Under the pieces are notes generated by a model, which ran no database searches, was not told the DNA's origin, and saw only the letters and a list, made by a program, of their open reading frames with translations. A DNA stretch of 25,190 nucleotides from an uncultured Blautia sp. (lineage in GTDB: Bacteria > Bacillota > Clostridia > Lachnospirales > Lachnospiraceae), in contig CAKRTP010000015.1 in NCBI GenBank assembly GCA_934402155.1, positions 1 through 25,190 on the forward strand. The letters run 5' to 3'. Below, one piece after another: positions 1 through 7,253 of this stretch; the stretch's first letter is position 1; each line of letters starts with the position of its first letter. Made by a program: the position numbers and the translations under genes.

Positions 1-111
1 TGAGAGGGGGATCCGGCTAAGTAACGTAAACTTCCATTACCTTCCAGCTGGGGCGAAGTGCTTGCAGTCATTGAATACCCGGAGAAATATCCGGCTCGAT
101 AAAAGCAATAT

Positions 112-143
112 CATACAACATACAAAACAACATACAACATACA
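112..143. repeat. 13-bp direct repeat, two copies
   Basis: CATACAACATACA occurs at 112-124 and again at 131-143, six bases apart. It lies between the end of whatever gene precedes the window and that gene's terminator. No function is evident; simple slippage-type duplication is the likeliest origin. Confidence 0.6.
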
Positions 144-148
144 CAGAA

Positions 149-184
149 ACGGGATGGAATTTATAAAAATTTCATCTCGTTTTT
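149..184 (+). terminator. Intrinsic terminator of the gene upstream of the window
   Basis: A 14-bp stem (149-162 with 167-180, including two G-U pairs) closes on a 4-base loop and runs into a T tract. It would end a plus-strand transcript entering from the left. Bases 1-148 contain no ORF I can identify. Confidence 0.8.
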
Positions 185-196
185 GTATATGAAGAC

Positions 197-225
197 TGTT
201 AAAAATGCAGTGTATCGTGTATAAT
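197..225 (+). promoter_or_regulatory. Candidate promoter for the beta-CASP hydrolase gene
   Basis: A perfect TATAAT at 220-225 lies about 50 bases before the ATG at 277 and just after the upstream terminator. The -35 region (around 196-202) is a poor match, so only the -10 is persuasive. Confidence 0.45.
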
Positions 226-276
226 AATTACAACTAGAAGGTATAGGAATAATTGTCAGAAAAAGGGGGCTCGCAT

Positions 277-1893
277 ATGAAGATTACCTTTATTGGGGCG
301 ACGCACGAAGTAACTGGTAGCTGTTATTATCTGGAGGCTGCGGGGAAGAAGTTTCTGGTAGACTGCGGTATGGAACAGGGACCTGATTATTATCAGAACC
401 AGGAGATCCCTGTCAATCCGGGAGATCTCGATTTTGTTCTTCTGACGCATGCACACATGGATCATTCCGGAAATCTGCCTGCGATCTACGCAAAAGGCTT
501 TATGGGACCGATCTATGCGACGCAGGCGACCTGCCATCTCTGTGACATCATGCTTCGTGACAGTGCACATATCCAGATGTTTGAGGCAGAATGGCGCAAC
601 CGTAAAGGACGACGTCAGGGCAAGCCGGAATTTGTGCCGGCATACACAATGGAAGATGCGATGGGTGTCATACAGAATTTTGTACCATGCCCCTACGAAA
701 AGACAGTTACCCCTGCACCCGGAATCTCTGTCCGCTTTGTGGATGCAGGCCATCTTCTTGGTTCGGCAAGTATCGATCTGACGATTCAGGAAGACGGAGA
801 TGAGGAGAGGATCGTTTTTTCCGGAGACATCGGAAACCTTCATCAGCCGCTGATCAAGGATCCGACGTATCTGCACGATGCGGACTATGTTGTGATGGAG
901 TCCACCTACGGTGACAGAAGCCACGGAGAACGTCCGGATTACGTTGCCATCCTCTCGGAAGTGATCCAGAGAACCTTTGACAGAGGCGGAAGTCTTGTGA
1001 TCCCTTCTTTTGCGGTCGGCCGTACACAGGAAATGCTGTATTTCATCCGGCAGATCAAGGAAGAAAACCGTGTAACGGGACATGGCAATTTCAAGGTCTA
1101 TGTCGACAGTCCACTGGCGAATGAGGCGACAACGATCTTTAATGAACATCAGTATGACTGTTTTGATGAAGAAGCGATCGCACTGGTACAGAAGGGGATC
1201 AACCCCCTGATGTTCCCGGGACTTCGTACCTCCATCACAAGTGATGACTCCAGAGCCATCAACTATGATGAGGACTGCAAGGTGATCATTTCCGCCAGCG
1301 GTATGTGTGATGCAGGCCGTATCAAACATCATCTGAAGCATAATTTATGGAATGAAAAAAATACGATACTCTTTGTGGGATATCAGGCGGTCGGAACACT
1401 GGGAAGGGCACTTATCGAAGGTGCTGAGGATGTGAAGCTTTTTGGTGAGACGGTCCATGTGGCTGCACAGATCTGCCAGATGCCGGGAATCAGCGGCCAT
1501 GCAGATGTGAATGGCCTGATAGACTGGATCAGGGCTTTTGACAAAAAGCCAAAGAAAGTATTTGTAACTCACGGAGATGATGAGGTGACGGAGATTTTTG
1601 CCCGCCGTCTGAATGAAGAACTGGGGCTTGAGTCGATGGCTCCTTTCAGCGGCACGATCTATGATCTCGGTACGAACAGCTGCATCTATGAGGCGCAGGG
1701 AATACGCATCACCAAAGCATCCTCGTCTCCGAAGGCGACCAGGGCAGCGAGAGCATTCCAGAAGCTGGTTGCGATGGGGCAGAGACTCATGTCCATCATT
1801 CGCAAGAACGAGGGCATCCCAAACAAGGATCTGGATCGTTTCACAAGAGATATCCAGTCGCTGTGTGACAAATGGGACAGAGATGATATCTAA
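277..1893 (+). CDS. Beta-CASP metallo-beta-lactamase fold RNase/hydrolase
   Basis: A 538-residue cytoplasmic protein of the metallo-beta-lactamase/beta-CASP family, related to CPSF73/Ysh1-type and RNase J-type nucleases that process RNA with a two-metal site. The zinc motif THAHMDHSG supplies His58, His60, Asp62 and His63; further ligands are His159 (DAGHLLGS), Asp184 (SGDIGN) and His432 (VTHGDD). The beta-CASP motifs are also present (ISASGMCDAGR and ISGHAD near residue 408). A tail of about 60 basic residues follows the catalytic core. I chose ATG 277 over the in-frame TTG at 253 because a GGGGG Shine-Dalgarno-like run lies just upstream of 277 and the family fold starts at MKITFIGA. It has its own promoter and converges with the next gene. 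RNA substrate is inferred from the family; the specific target is unknown. Confidence 0.9.
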   Translation: MKITFIGATHEVTGSCYYLEAAGKKFLVDCGMEQGPDYYQNQEIPVNPGDLDFVLLTHAHMDHSGNLPAIYAKGFMGPIYATQATCHLCDIMLRDSAHIQMFEAEWRNRKGRRQGKPEFVPAYTMEDAMGVIQNFVPCPYEKTVTPAPGISVRFVDAGHLLGSASIDLTIQEDGDEERIVFSGDIGNLHQPLIKDPTYLHDADYVVMESTYGDRSHGERPDYVAILSEVIQRTFDRGGSLVIPSFAVGRTQEMLYFIRQIKEENRVTGHGNFKVYVDSPLANEATTIFNEHQYDCFDEEAIALVQKGINPLMFPGLRTSITSDDSRAINYDEDCKVIISASGMCDAGRIKHHLKHNLWNEKNTILFVGYQAVGTLGRALIEGAEDVKLFGETVHVAAQICQMPGISGHADVNGLIDWIRAFDKKPKKVFVTHGDDEVTEIFARRLNEELGLESMAPFSGTIYDLGTNSCIYEAQGIRITKASSSPKATRAARAFQKLVAMGQRLMSIIRKNEGIPNKDLDRFTRDIQSLCDKWDRDDI

Positions 1894-1903
1894 AAATTCC
1901 AAC

Positions 1904-1931
1904 AAAAAAGGAGAGGTTTTTATGCCTCTCC
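1904..1931 (-). terminator. Terminator of the TSCPD gene, overlapping its stop codon
   Basis: GGAGAGG (1910-1916) pairs with CCTCTCC (1925-1931) around an 8-base loop. Read on the minus strand the stem runs into six T residues. The stop codon at 1920-1922 lies in the loop and the last three sense codons in the 5' arm, so the coding sequence forms half the terminator. On the plus strand only a weak T run follows. Confidence 0.8.
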
Positions 1932-2168
1932 TAATTTCTGTTTTAATGCCTTTGCGAGCTGATCCGGACAGGAAGTTGGCTTGAATCCGCAGCGGATTCC
2001 CTCCATTCTGCTGATCGCTTCCTTTGCATCCATTCCCTCAATGAGTCTGGCGACACCCTGGGTGTTTCCTGAACATCCGCCCTGGAACTGTACATTGTGA
2101 ACCTTTCCTGCATCGTCGATATCGAAAGAAACAGCACTGGCACAGACGCCAGATGTCTTGTATACCAT
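1920..2168 (-). CDS. TSCPD domain-containing protein, four-cysteine type
   Basis: An 82-residue protein matching the small stand-alone TSCPD family with four conserved cysteines (TIGR03905-like). The name motif TSCPD is at residues 65-69; cysteines are at 9, 32, 60 and 67, spaced as expected for a metal site. The same domain occurs at the C terminus of some ribonucleotide reductases, but the free-standing form has no established function. A start further upstream at 2249 is open, but ATG 2168 has an AGGAGG ribosome site six bases away and matches family length. It is transcribed divergently from the MTA/SAH nucleosidase, from a leader of about 90 bases holding two hairpins. Confidence 0.88.
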   Translation of the reverse strand: MVYKTSGVCASAVSFDIDDAGKVHNVQFQGGCSGNTQGVARLIEGMDAKEAISRMEGIRCGFKPTSCPDQLAKALKQKLGEA

Positions 2169-2201
2169 AATGATTCCTCCTGTGTTTGTTTTAAAATCTG
2201 A

Positions 2202-2246
2202 CAGCAGAATGCTGCTGCCGGCCTGGTCTCTGCTTATTGTAAGCAG
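2202..2246 (-). other. Two hairpins in the leader of the TSCPD gene
   Basis: CTGCTTA-TTG-TAAGCAG (2230-2246) is a perfect 7-bp stem, and CAGCAG/CTGCTG form a second stem at about 2202-2217. Both lie in the minus-strand 5' leader between the predicted promoter and the AGGAGG site. I recognise no riboswitch class. Confidence 0.35.
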
Positions 2247-2263
2247 CAACAGTTACGGTAGAT

Positions 2264-2292
2264 ATTATAACAGAAAGTAAAAAAAGTTTCCA
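2264..2292 (-). promoter_or_regulatory. Promoter for the TSCPD gene
   Basis: On the minus strand TGGAAA (2292-2287) is followed after 17 bases by a perfect TATAAT (2269-2264). The -35 matches the sigma-A consensus at four of six positions. Confidence 0.55.
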
Positions 2293-2316
2293 TATAATCT
2301 GAACTTTTGTTATAAT
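2287..2316 (+). promoter_or_regulatory. Promoter for the MTA/SAH nucleosidase gene
   Basis: TTTCCA at 2287-2292 is followed after 18 bases by TATAAT at 2311-2316. The -35 hexamer is the same six base pairs used by the divergent promoter on the other strand. Confidence 0.55.
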
Positions 2317-2369
2317 GATAAAACAGCAGTAAATATAAGGATTTTTTATTATAGAGGAGAATTGGATTT

Positions 2370-3074
2370 ATGAGACGTATTGGAATCATCGGAGCAATGG
2401 AAGTTGAAGTTGAGAAACTGAAAGCACGTATGGAGAATGTTGAGATCACCCGCAGAGCCTCCATGGAGTTTTTTGCAGGAACTCTTGAGGGCAAGGAGGT
2501 GGTTGTAGTCCGTTCCGGAATCGGCAAGGTAAACGCTGCAGTGTGCACACAGATCCTGATCGATGAGTTTAATGCAGAGGCTGTGATCAATACAGGTATC
2601 GCAGGAAGCCTGAATGCGGATATCAATATCGGAGATCTTGTGATCTCCACAGATCTTGTACATCATGATATGAATGCAGTTGCATTTGGATATCCGGTGG
2701 GACAGATCCCGCAGATGGAGGCATTTTCTTTTAAGAGCGATGAAGTTCTGCGCAGTCTGGCAGTACAGGCATGCAGGGATGTGAACCCGGATATTGAGGT
2801 TTATGAGGGACGTATCGCGTCAGGAGATCAGTTTGTGGCAGATCAGGGAATCAAAGATGAGATCGTCAAAAACTTTGATGCGTATGCAGTAGAGATGGAA
2901 GGTGCAGCGATCGCACAGGCTGCATATCTTAATGATGTTCCGTTTCTTGTAGTTCGTGCGATCTCCGACAAGGCAGATGGAAGCGCACAGGTTGATTATC
3001 CGACATTTGAGGCGATGGCAGTAGAGCACTGCGTAAAGATGACACTTCGCATCCTGAATCAGATGCAGGGATGA
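2370..3074 (+). CDS. mtnN: 5'-methylthioadenosine/S-adenosylhomocysteine nucleosidase
   Basis: A 234-residue cytosolic enzyme that hydrolyses methylthioadenosine and S-adenosylhomocysteine to adenine plus the thioribose sugar, recycling by-products of methylation and polyamine synthesis. The N terminus MRRIGIIGAMEVEVE aligns with the family start, placing the general acid glutamate at residue 13 (Glu12 in E. coli). AVEMEGAAIAQ carries the ribose-binding Met-Glu pair, and AISDKAD carries the catalytic aspartate. Length is normal. The ribosome site AGGAG lies ahead of the ATG. It has its own promoter. A SAM-dependent methyltransferase lies 500 bases downstream, so the local grouping is consistent with methylation metabolism, though that link is inference. 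Confidence 0.95.
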   Translation: MRRIGIIGAMEVEVEKLKARMENVEITRRASMEFFAGTLEGKEVVVVRSGIGKVNAAVCTQILIDEFNAEAVINTGIAGSLNADINIGDLVISTDLVHHDMNAVAFGYPVGQIPQMEAFSFKSDEVLRSLAVQACRDVNPDIEVYEGRIASGDQFVADQGIKDEIVKNFDAYAVEMEGAAIAQAAYLNDVPFLVVRAISDKADGSAQVDYPTFEAMAVEHCVKMTLRILNQMQG

Positions 3075-3160
3075 TTTTGCCTGTTTTTCGGATGAAAATG
3101 CACACTGCGGGATCGGGTGCATAGAGTATTATAGATAATGGGAAGAACAGGAGAAAATTC

Positions 3161-3529
3161 ATGTACTATGACAGATTTTTTCCGTTTCATACATTATATG
3201 CAAACCCCGTTCTTTATGACGGAGAGAGGATACAGGAGCAGGAGTTTGCACTGATGAAATCTTATTATCCGGAGGCGGCGGGCAGGATCCAGCAGAAGGT
3301 GGAAGAAGAATGCCAGCTTCTGGATTATGAGGGAAGCAGACTCTATGACGAATATCCGGACAGATTTATGCTGTACCGGCTGTGCAGGAAGATACATGAA
3401 CAGACAGAGGGCGAAATGGAAGCCCAGGGTGTTCCTGATGGTTTGCTTGATGAACTTATTCAGGTTCTGCTCTGTCAGGAGATCTCCCGCAGACGATGCA
3501 GACGGCACAGATATTATCATGTGCTGTAA
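3161..3529 (+). CDS. Small conserved-looking protein of unknown function
   Basis: A 122-residue soluble protein that I do not recognise. It starts MYYDRFFPFHTLYANP, is rich in Tyr, Glu, Arg and Gln, and ends with an Arg-rich stretch (SRRRCRRHRYYHVL). There is no signal peptide, membrane segment or known motif; predicted character is mostly helical. The reading frame is supported by a clear AGGAG site seven bases before the ATG and by its placement between two same-strand genes. Spacing (86 bases after mtnN, 47 before the methyltransferase) suggests co-transcription. Confidence 0.7.
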   Translation: MYYDRFFPFHTLYANPVLYDGERIQEQEFALMKSYYPEAAGRIQQKVEEECQLLDYEGSRLYDEYPDRFMLYRLCRKIHEQTEGEMEAQGVPDGLLDELIQVLLCQEISRRRCRRHRYYHVL

Positions 3530-3576
3530 ACAGTAACGTTATGGATTATACAGACAGAAAGAATTTATAATAAAAT

Positions 3577-4758
3577 ATGAAAACATTACAGGAATTTTTG
3601 GAGGAACAGTTTGATCAGGGGATGATGCTGGCAGTTCTGAGCGGACAGAGAAGCAAAGCAGCGGAGGTTCCGTCTAAGGTGCGTATACGTCCTGTGGAGA
3701 TCAGAGGAGAGCTCTGTTATCAGGCAACTTCGACAGTCGGTCAGAAGGCGATCCACAGGAATTATACAAGGCAGGAAGTGCTCCTGTATATCAGTGACTG
3801 TCTCGAAAACGGTTTTTCCCAGCTCCAGATACAGGGACAGAACAGGGACGCATCTGTCCTCGTCAGCAAAAAAGGGAAACAGACCATGAAAGTAAAGCAG
3901 CATCAGGCACTGGAGCCTGTCAGGATCATGGCTCATAACAGAGTGAAGCAGTATATTCTGAAAGAAGGGATCCCTGTTCCGTTTCTGGTGGATCTGGGTG
4001 TAATGAATCCTCAGGGCAAAGTCCATCAGTCTTCTTATGACAAGTTTAAGCAGATCAACCGTTTCCTGGAGTTTATAGAGGACATTCTTCCGTCACTTTC
4101 CAGGGAACGGGAGATCACGATCCTGGATTTCGGCTGCGGCAAGTCCTATCTTACATTTGCCATGTATTATTATCTCAGAGAACTGAGAGGTTATGATGTG
4201 AACATCATAGGCCTGGATCTCAAGACAGATGTGATCAGGAAATGCAGCGGACTTGCCCGGAAATACGGCTATGACAAACTGCACTTTCTGCAGGGAGATA
4301 TCGCAGATTATGATGGTGTCTCCAAAGTAGATATGGTCGTGACGCTGCATGCCTGTGACAGGGCGACAGATTATGCACTTGCAAAGGCAGTTGAGTGGGG
4401 GGCGGAAGTTATTCTTTCCGTACCATGCTGCCAGCATGAACTGAATGAAAAGATACAGAATGAGCTTCTGAGGCCGGTACTCAAATATGGGATCCTCAAG
4501 GAAAGAATGTCAGCACTTCTGACAGATGGAATCCGCGCAGAGCTTCTGGAATCCATGGGCTACCGCACGCAGATCCTTGAATTTATCGATATGGAGCATA
4601 CACCGAAGAATCTTCTGATACGGGCAGTCAAAACAGGACGCAGGCAGCCGTCAGACGGTCTTGGAGCGATGACAGAAGCTCTGAATGCAGAACTGACGCT
4701 TCAGAGGCTTTTGTACCCGGAGGGCCTGAATAAAGAGAAGGGAGTACAAAAACCATGA
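3577..4758 (+). CDS. Class I SAM-dependent methyltransferase (Methyltransf_32-like)
   Basis: A 393-residue protein with a Rossmann-type methyltransferase domain in its second half. The SAM-binding motif I is ILDFGCGKSYLTFAMYYYL at roughly residues 183-200, followed by an acidic motif II (IIGLDLK), an LQGDIADY adenine-contact motif and an SVPCCQHELN segment. The pattern resembles the Methyltransf_32 family shared with eukaryotic METTL25/RRNAD1-type proteins; some are linked to rRNA or RNA modification, so an RNA substrate is possible but unproven. The first 120 residues look like a separate lead domain. The ribosome site is weak (AGAAAGAA, rather far from the ATG). Its TGA overlaps the ATG of the next gene in ATGA, so translation is probably coupled. 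Confidence 0.85.
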   Translation: MKTLQEFLEEQFDQGMMLAVLSGQRSKAAEVPSKVRIRPVEIRGELCYQATSTVGQKAIHRNYTRQEVLLYISDCLENGFSQLQIQGQNRDASVLVSKKGKQTMKVKQHQALEPVRIMAHNRVKQYILKEGIPVPFLVDLGVMNPQGKVHQSSYDKFKQINRFLEFIEDILPSLSREREITILDFGCGKSYLTFAMYYYLRELRGYDVNIIGLDLKTDVIRKCSGLARKYGYDKLHFLQGDIADYDGVSKVDMVVTLHACDRATDYALAKAVEWGAEVILSVPCCQHELNEKIQNELLRPVLKYGILKERMSALLTDGIRAELLESMGYRTQILEFIDMEHTPKNLLIRAVKTGRRQPSDGLGAMTEALNAELTLQRLLYPEGLNKEKGVQKP

Positions 4759-7205
4759 GAGATTTTTTCAAAAGGTTTTTGGTTCTTCTCGTTGTATTTG
4801 TCCTGGGGGTGGCCGGAACTGCATTTCTTATGAATAACGAGACGACCGATGACCGTTCAGATATGAATGATCCTGTTTTGCCGGAGGTAATGGTACAGTT
4901 TGGAGATACTCTGACAAACCGCATGTACGGATATAAACAGCCGATGGAGACAGATTTCGTCAGAGACAGCGTAACACCTCTGGATACGACAAAGAAGCTG
5001 ACGATCGTGGTAAATCCGTATAATGCAAAAGTCAAAAATCTCTCCTACGAGATCCGTACTTCTGATGGAAGCAAGGTTATGGAAAACCGCACGATAAAAA
5101 CTCTGGAGACAGGGTCTGACGGATATTTGAGAACGGAGATCGAGATATCTTCCGGACTTCTGATGAATCAGGAATATTCACTTCAGATCACGCTGGCCAC
5201 GAATCATGGAGATGCATATTATTATACAAGAGTAGTTTCAAGGTCAGCTACCTACACAGAGCAGTATGCAAAATTTGTGAGTGATTTTGTGCAGATGAGT
5301 CTGGATAAAACACAGTCAGACAATCTGGCGGCTTATCTGGAAACATCAGAGGCTTCCTCCACCAGAAACTTTGCCGGGCTGAATATCAATTCTCCTCTGG
5401 CAGATATTGCATGGGGAAATCTGAATCCGCAGCTTGCGAAAGCAGGAATTCCGATCATCAAGGATATCAATGAAACAACGGCAAGCATTTCAATAGAATA
5501 TGAAATATCTGCACAGAATGACAATGGAAATACAGAGTATTATCTGGTGACAGATTTTTACAGAATGCGCTATGATGAATCGAGGATCAGGCTGCTTGAT
5601 TTTGAGCGATCCGCATCAGAAGTTTTTGATCCGGGACTTTCTGTGATCAGCGATGATGGTCTTCTTCTGGGAATACGAAATAAAAACGTAAATTATCTTA
5701 CAAATGAAGATGGCACAGTGACTGCTTTTACACAGAACGGCGATCTGTGGAGCTATGCACCGGAGACCGGTAAATTTGTAGAGATTTTTTCATTCCGAAG
5801 GAATGACAACAGTGACTTCCGTGATGCGAGAGTGGAGCATGATATCAAACTTCTGAGTGTAGACAACAATGGCGATGTGGATTTTATGGTTTATGGATAT
5901 ATGAACCGCGGAGCGCATGAGGGATACAGCGGGGTTGGGATTTATCATTACAATAACGATCAGGGAGCGATCGAAGAGCAGGTGTTTATCCCGTGTACGG
6001 AATCCTATGAATTTCTGAAAGAGGATCTCGGCACTTTGTCGTATGTGAACCAGAATGATCAGCTGTTTCTTATGATCTCGGGAAATATATATCAGATCAA
6101 TATTGCAGAGAACACTTACGAGGTTCTGGCAGAACATATTGACAGTGACGATTTCGGGGTTTCTGCAACCAATGCACATGCTGCATGGAAACTCGAGAGT
6201 GGAGACCAGGCAGGTCAGATTAAAGTGATCGATTTTGATACGATGGAGAGCAGGATGATCGCACCGGAAACTGCTCAGAAGATTGATCTTCTTGGATTTA
6301 TGAATGAAGATGTGATCTACGGGATCGTTCTGGACGGAGATACACTGACAAATGCAAATGGTTATACGATTGACGGGATTTCCACATTGCGTATAGAAGG
6401 CTTTGACGGTACTGTAAAAAAGGAGTATCATCAAGATGGACTGTATGTGGCAGGAGTGACTGTCGGTACAACTCTGATGGAATTTAACCTTATGCAGAAA
6501 AATGGTGATGTCTACAAGACTGTCAAGAAAGACAACATCATGAATAACAGTACAAATACAGCAGTTCTGGCTGATACGGAGCAGACAAGCTCGAGCCGCC
6601 AGGGCGTTATAGTCCGGCTGAGCTTTGAGAAATCACCGTCCGCGGAAGAACCTTTGATCCTTTATGCCAAGATAAGAAGCACCAGAGAACAGGTGGTGGA
6701 TATCCAGGTGGACAAGAGTTCGGCGGAGGAAGTCTATTATGTATATGCGCGAGGTGGTCTGGACAGTGTCTGGACAGAGCCTGCAAAAGCAGTTCTTCGT
6801 GCTGACAAACAGACAGGAGTTGTTCTGAACCGTGCACAGCAGTATGTGTGGGAACGCGGAAATGTAAAGACACAGCTTACTCTGAATACTACAGATATTC
6901 CGGAGATTATCCGTACAGGATCCTGGGATGTCCAGAAGCTTCAGAATGGTCTGGGAGACAGTGCAAAAGTTGTGGATCTCACGGGCTGTTCTCTGGAGAA
7001 TGTACTTTATGAAGTCAGTGCACAGCGCGCCGTAATTGCCAGAACAGGGGCAGATTCAAGTGTTGTGATCGTCGGATATGATCAGTACAACACCTATTTA
7101 CTTGATCCGTCTACAGGAGAAGTGAAACCATATGGAATGAATGACAGTACAACATTGTTCCAGAATGCAGGAAATGTATTCATCACTTATCTTGATCAAA
7201 AATAA
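4755..7205 (+). CDS. Large membrane-anchored extracytoplasmic protein, function unknown
   Basis: An 816-residue protein with a short cytoplasmic N terminus, one hydrophobic segment (about residues 9-27, VLLVVFVLGVAGTAFLM) and a large exported remainder. There is no lipobox cysteine after the hydrophobic segment, so a signal anchor is more likely than a lipoprotein. Residues of about 75-160 look like an Ig-type beta sandwich (KKLTIVVNPYNAKVKNLSY onward). The rest is beta-rich with repeated strand-turn units (DNNGDVDFMVYGYMNRG, TLRIEGFDGTVKKEY) suggestive of a propeller. I recognise no catalytic motif. The gene starts inside the stop codon of the methyltransferase. A cell-envelope role is inferred from topology only. 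Confidence 0.8.
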   Translation: MRDFFKRFLVLLVVFVLGVAGTAFLMNNETTDDRSDMNDPVLPEVMVQFGDTLTNRMYGYKQPMETDFVRDSVTPLDTTKKLTIVVNPYNAKVKNLSYEIRTSDGSKVMENRTIKTLETGSDGYLRTEIEISSGLLMNQEYSLQITLATNHGDAYYYTRVVSRSATYTEQYAKFVSDFVQMSLDKTQSDNLAAYLETSEASSTRNFAGLNINSPLADIAWGNLNPQLAKAGIPIIKDINETTASISIEYEISAQNDNGNTEYYLVTDFYRMRYDESRIRLLDFERSASEVFDPGLSVISDDGLLLGIRNKNVNYLTNEDGTVTAFTQNGDLWSYAPETGKFVEIFSFRRNDNSDFRDARVEHDIKLLSVDNNGDVDFMVYGYMNRGAHEGYSGVGIYHYNNDQGAIEEQVFIPCTESYEFLKEDLGTLSYVNQNDQLFLMISGNIYQINIAENTYEVLAEHIDSDDFGVSATNAHAAWKLESGDQAGQIKVIDFDTMESRMIAPETAQKIDLLGFMNEDVIYGIVLDGDTLTNANGYTIDGISTLRIEGFDGTVKKEYHQDGLYVAGVTVGTTLMEFNLMQKNGDVYKTVKKDNIMNNSTNTAVLADTEQTSSSRQGVIVRLSFEKSPSAEEPLILYAKIRSTREQVVDIQVDKSSAEEVYYVYARGGLDSVWTEPAKAVLRADKQTGVVLNRAQQYVWERGNVKTQLTLNTTDIPEIIRTGSWDVQKLQNGLGDSAKVVDLTGCSLENVLYEVSAQRAVIARTGADSSVVIVGYDQYNTYLLDPSTGEVKPYGMNDSTTLFQNAGNVFITYLDQK

Positions 7206-7253
7206 ACGGAAATTATCTATGAAAAAGACAGCAGAATAACAGGGGGACGACAT

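Noticed and set aside
1..102. Tail of an upstream coding gene ending EVLAVIEYPEKYPAR at 100-102
   Set aside because: The frame is interrupted by a stop at 22-24 and the remaining 25 codons have no start or recognised motif.
253..276. TTG start for the beta-CASP hydrolase
   Set aside because: It lacks a ribosome site, and the conserved fold starts at ATG 277 after a GGGGG run.
256..1341. 361-codon minus-strand ORF opposite the beta-CASP gene
   Set aside because: Antisense shadow of a gene with complete metal-binding motifs; Cys- and His-rich noise typical of reverse frames.
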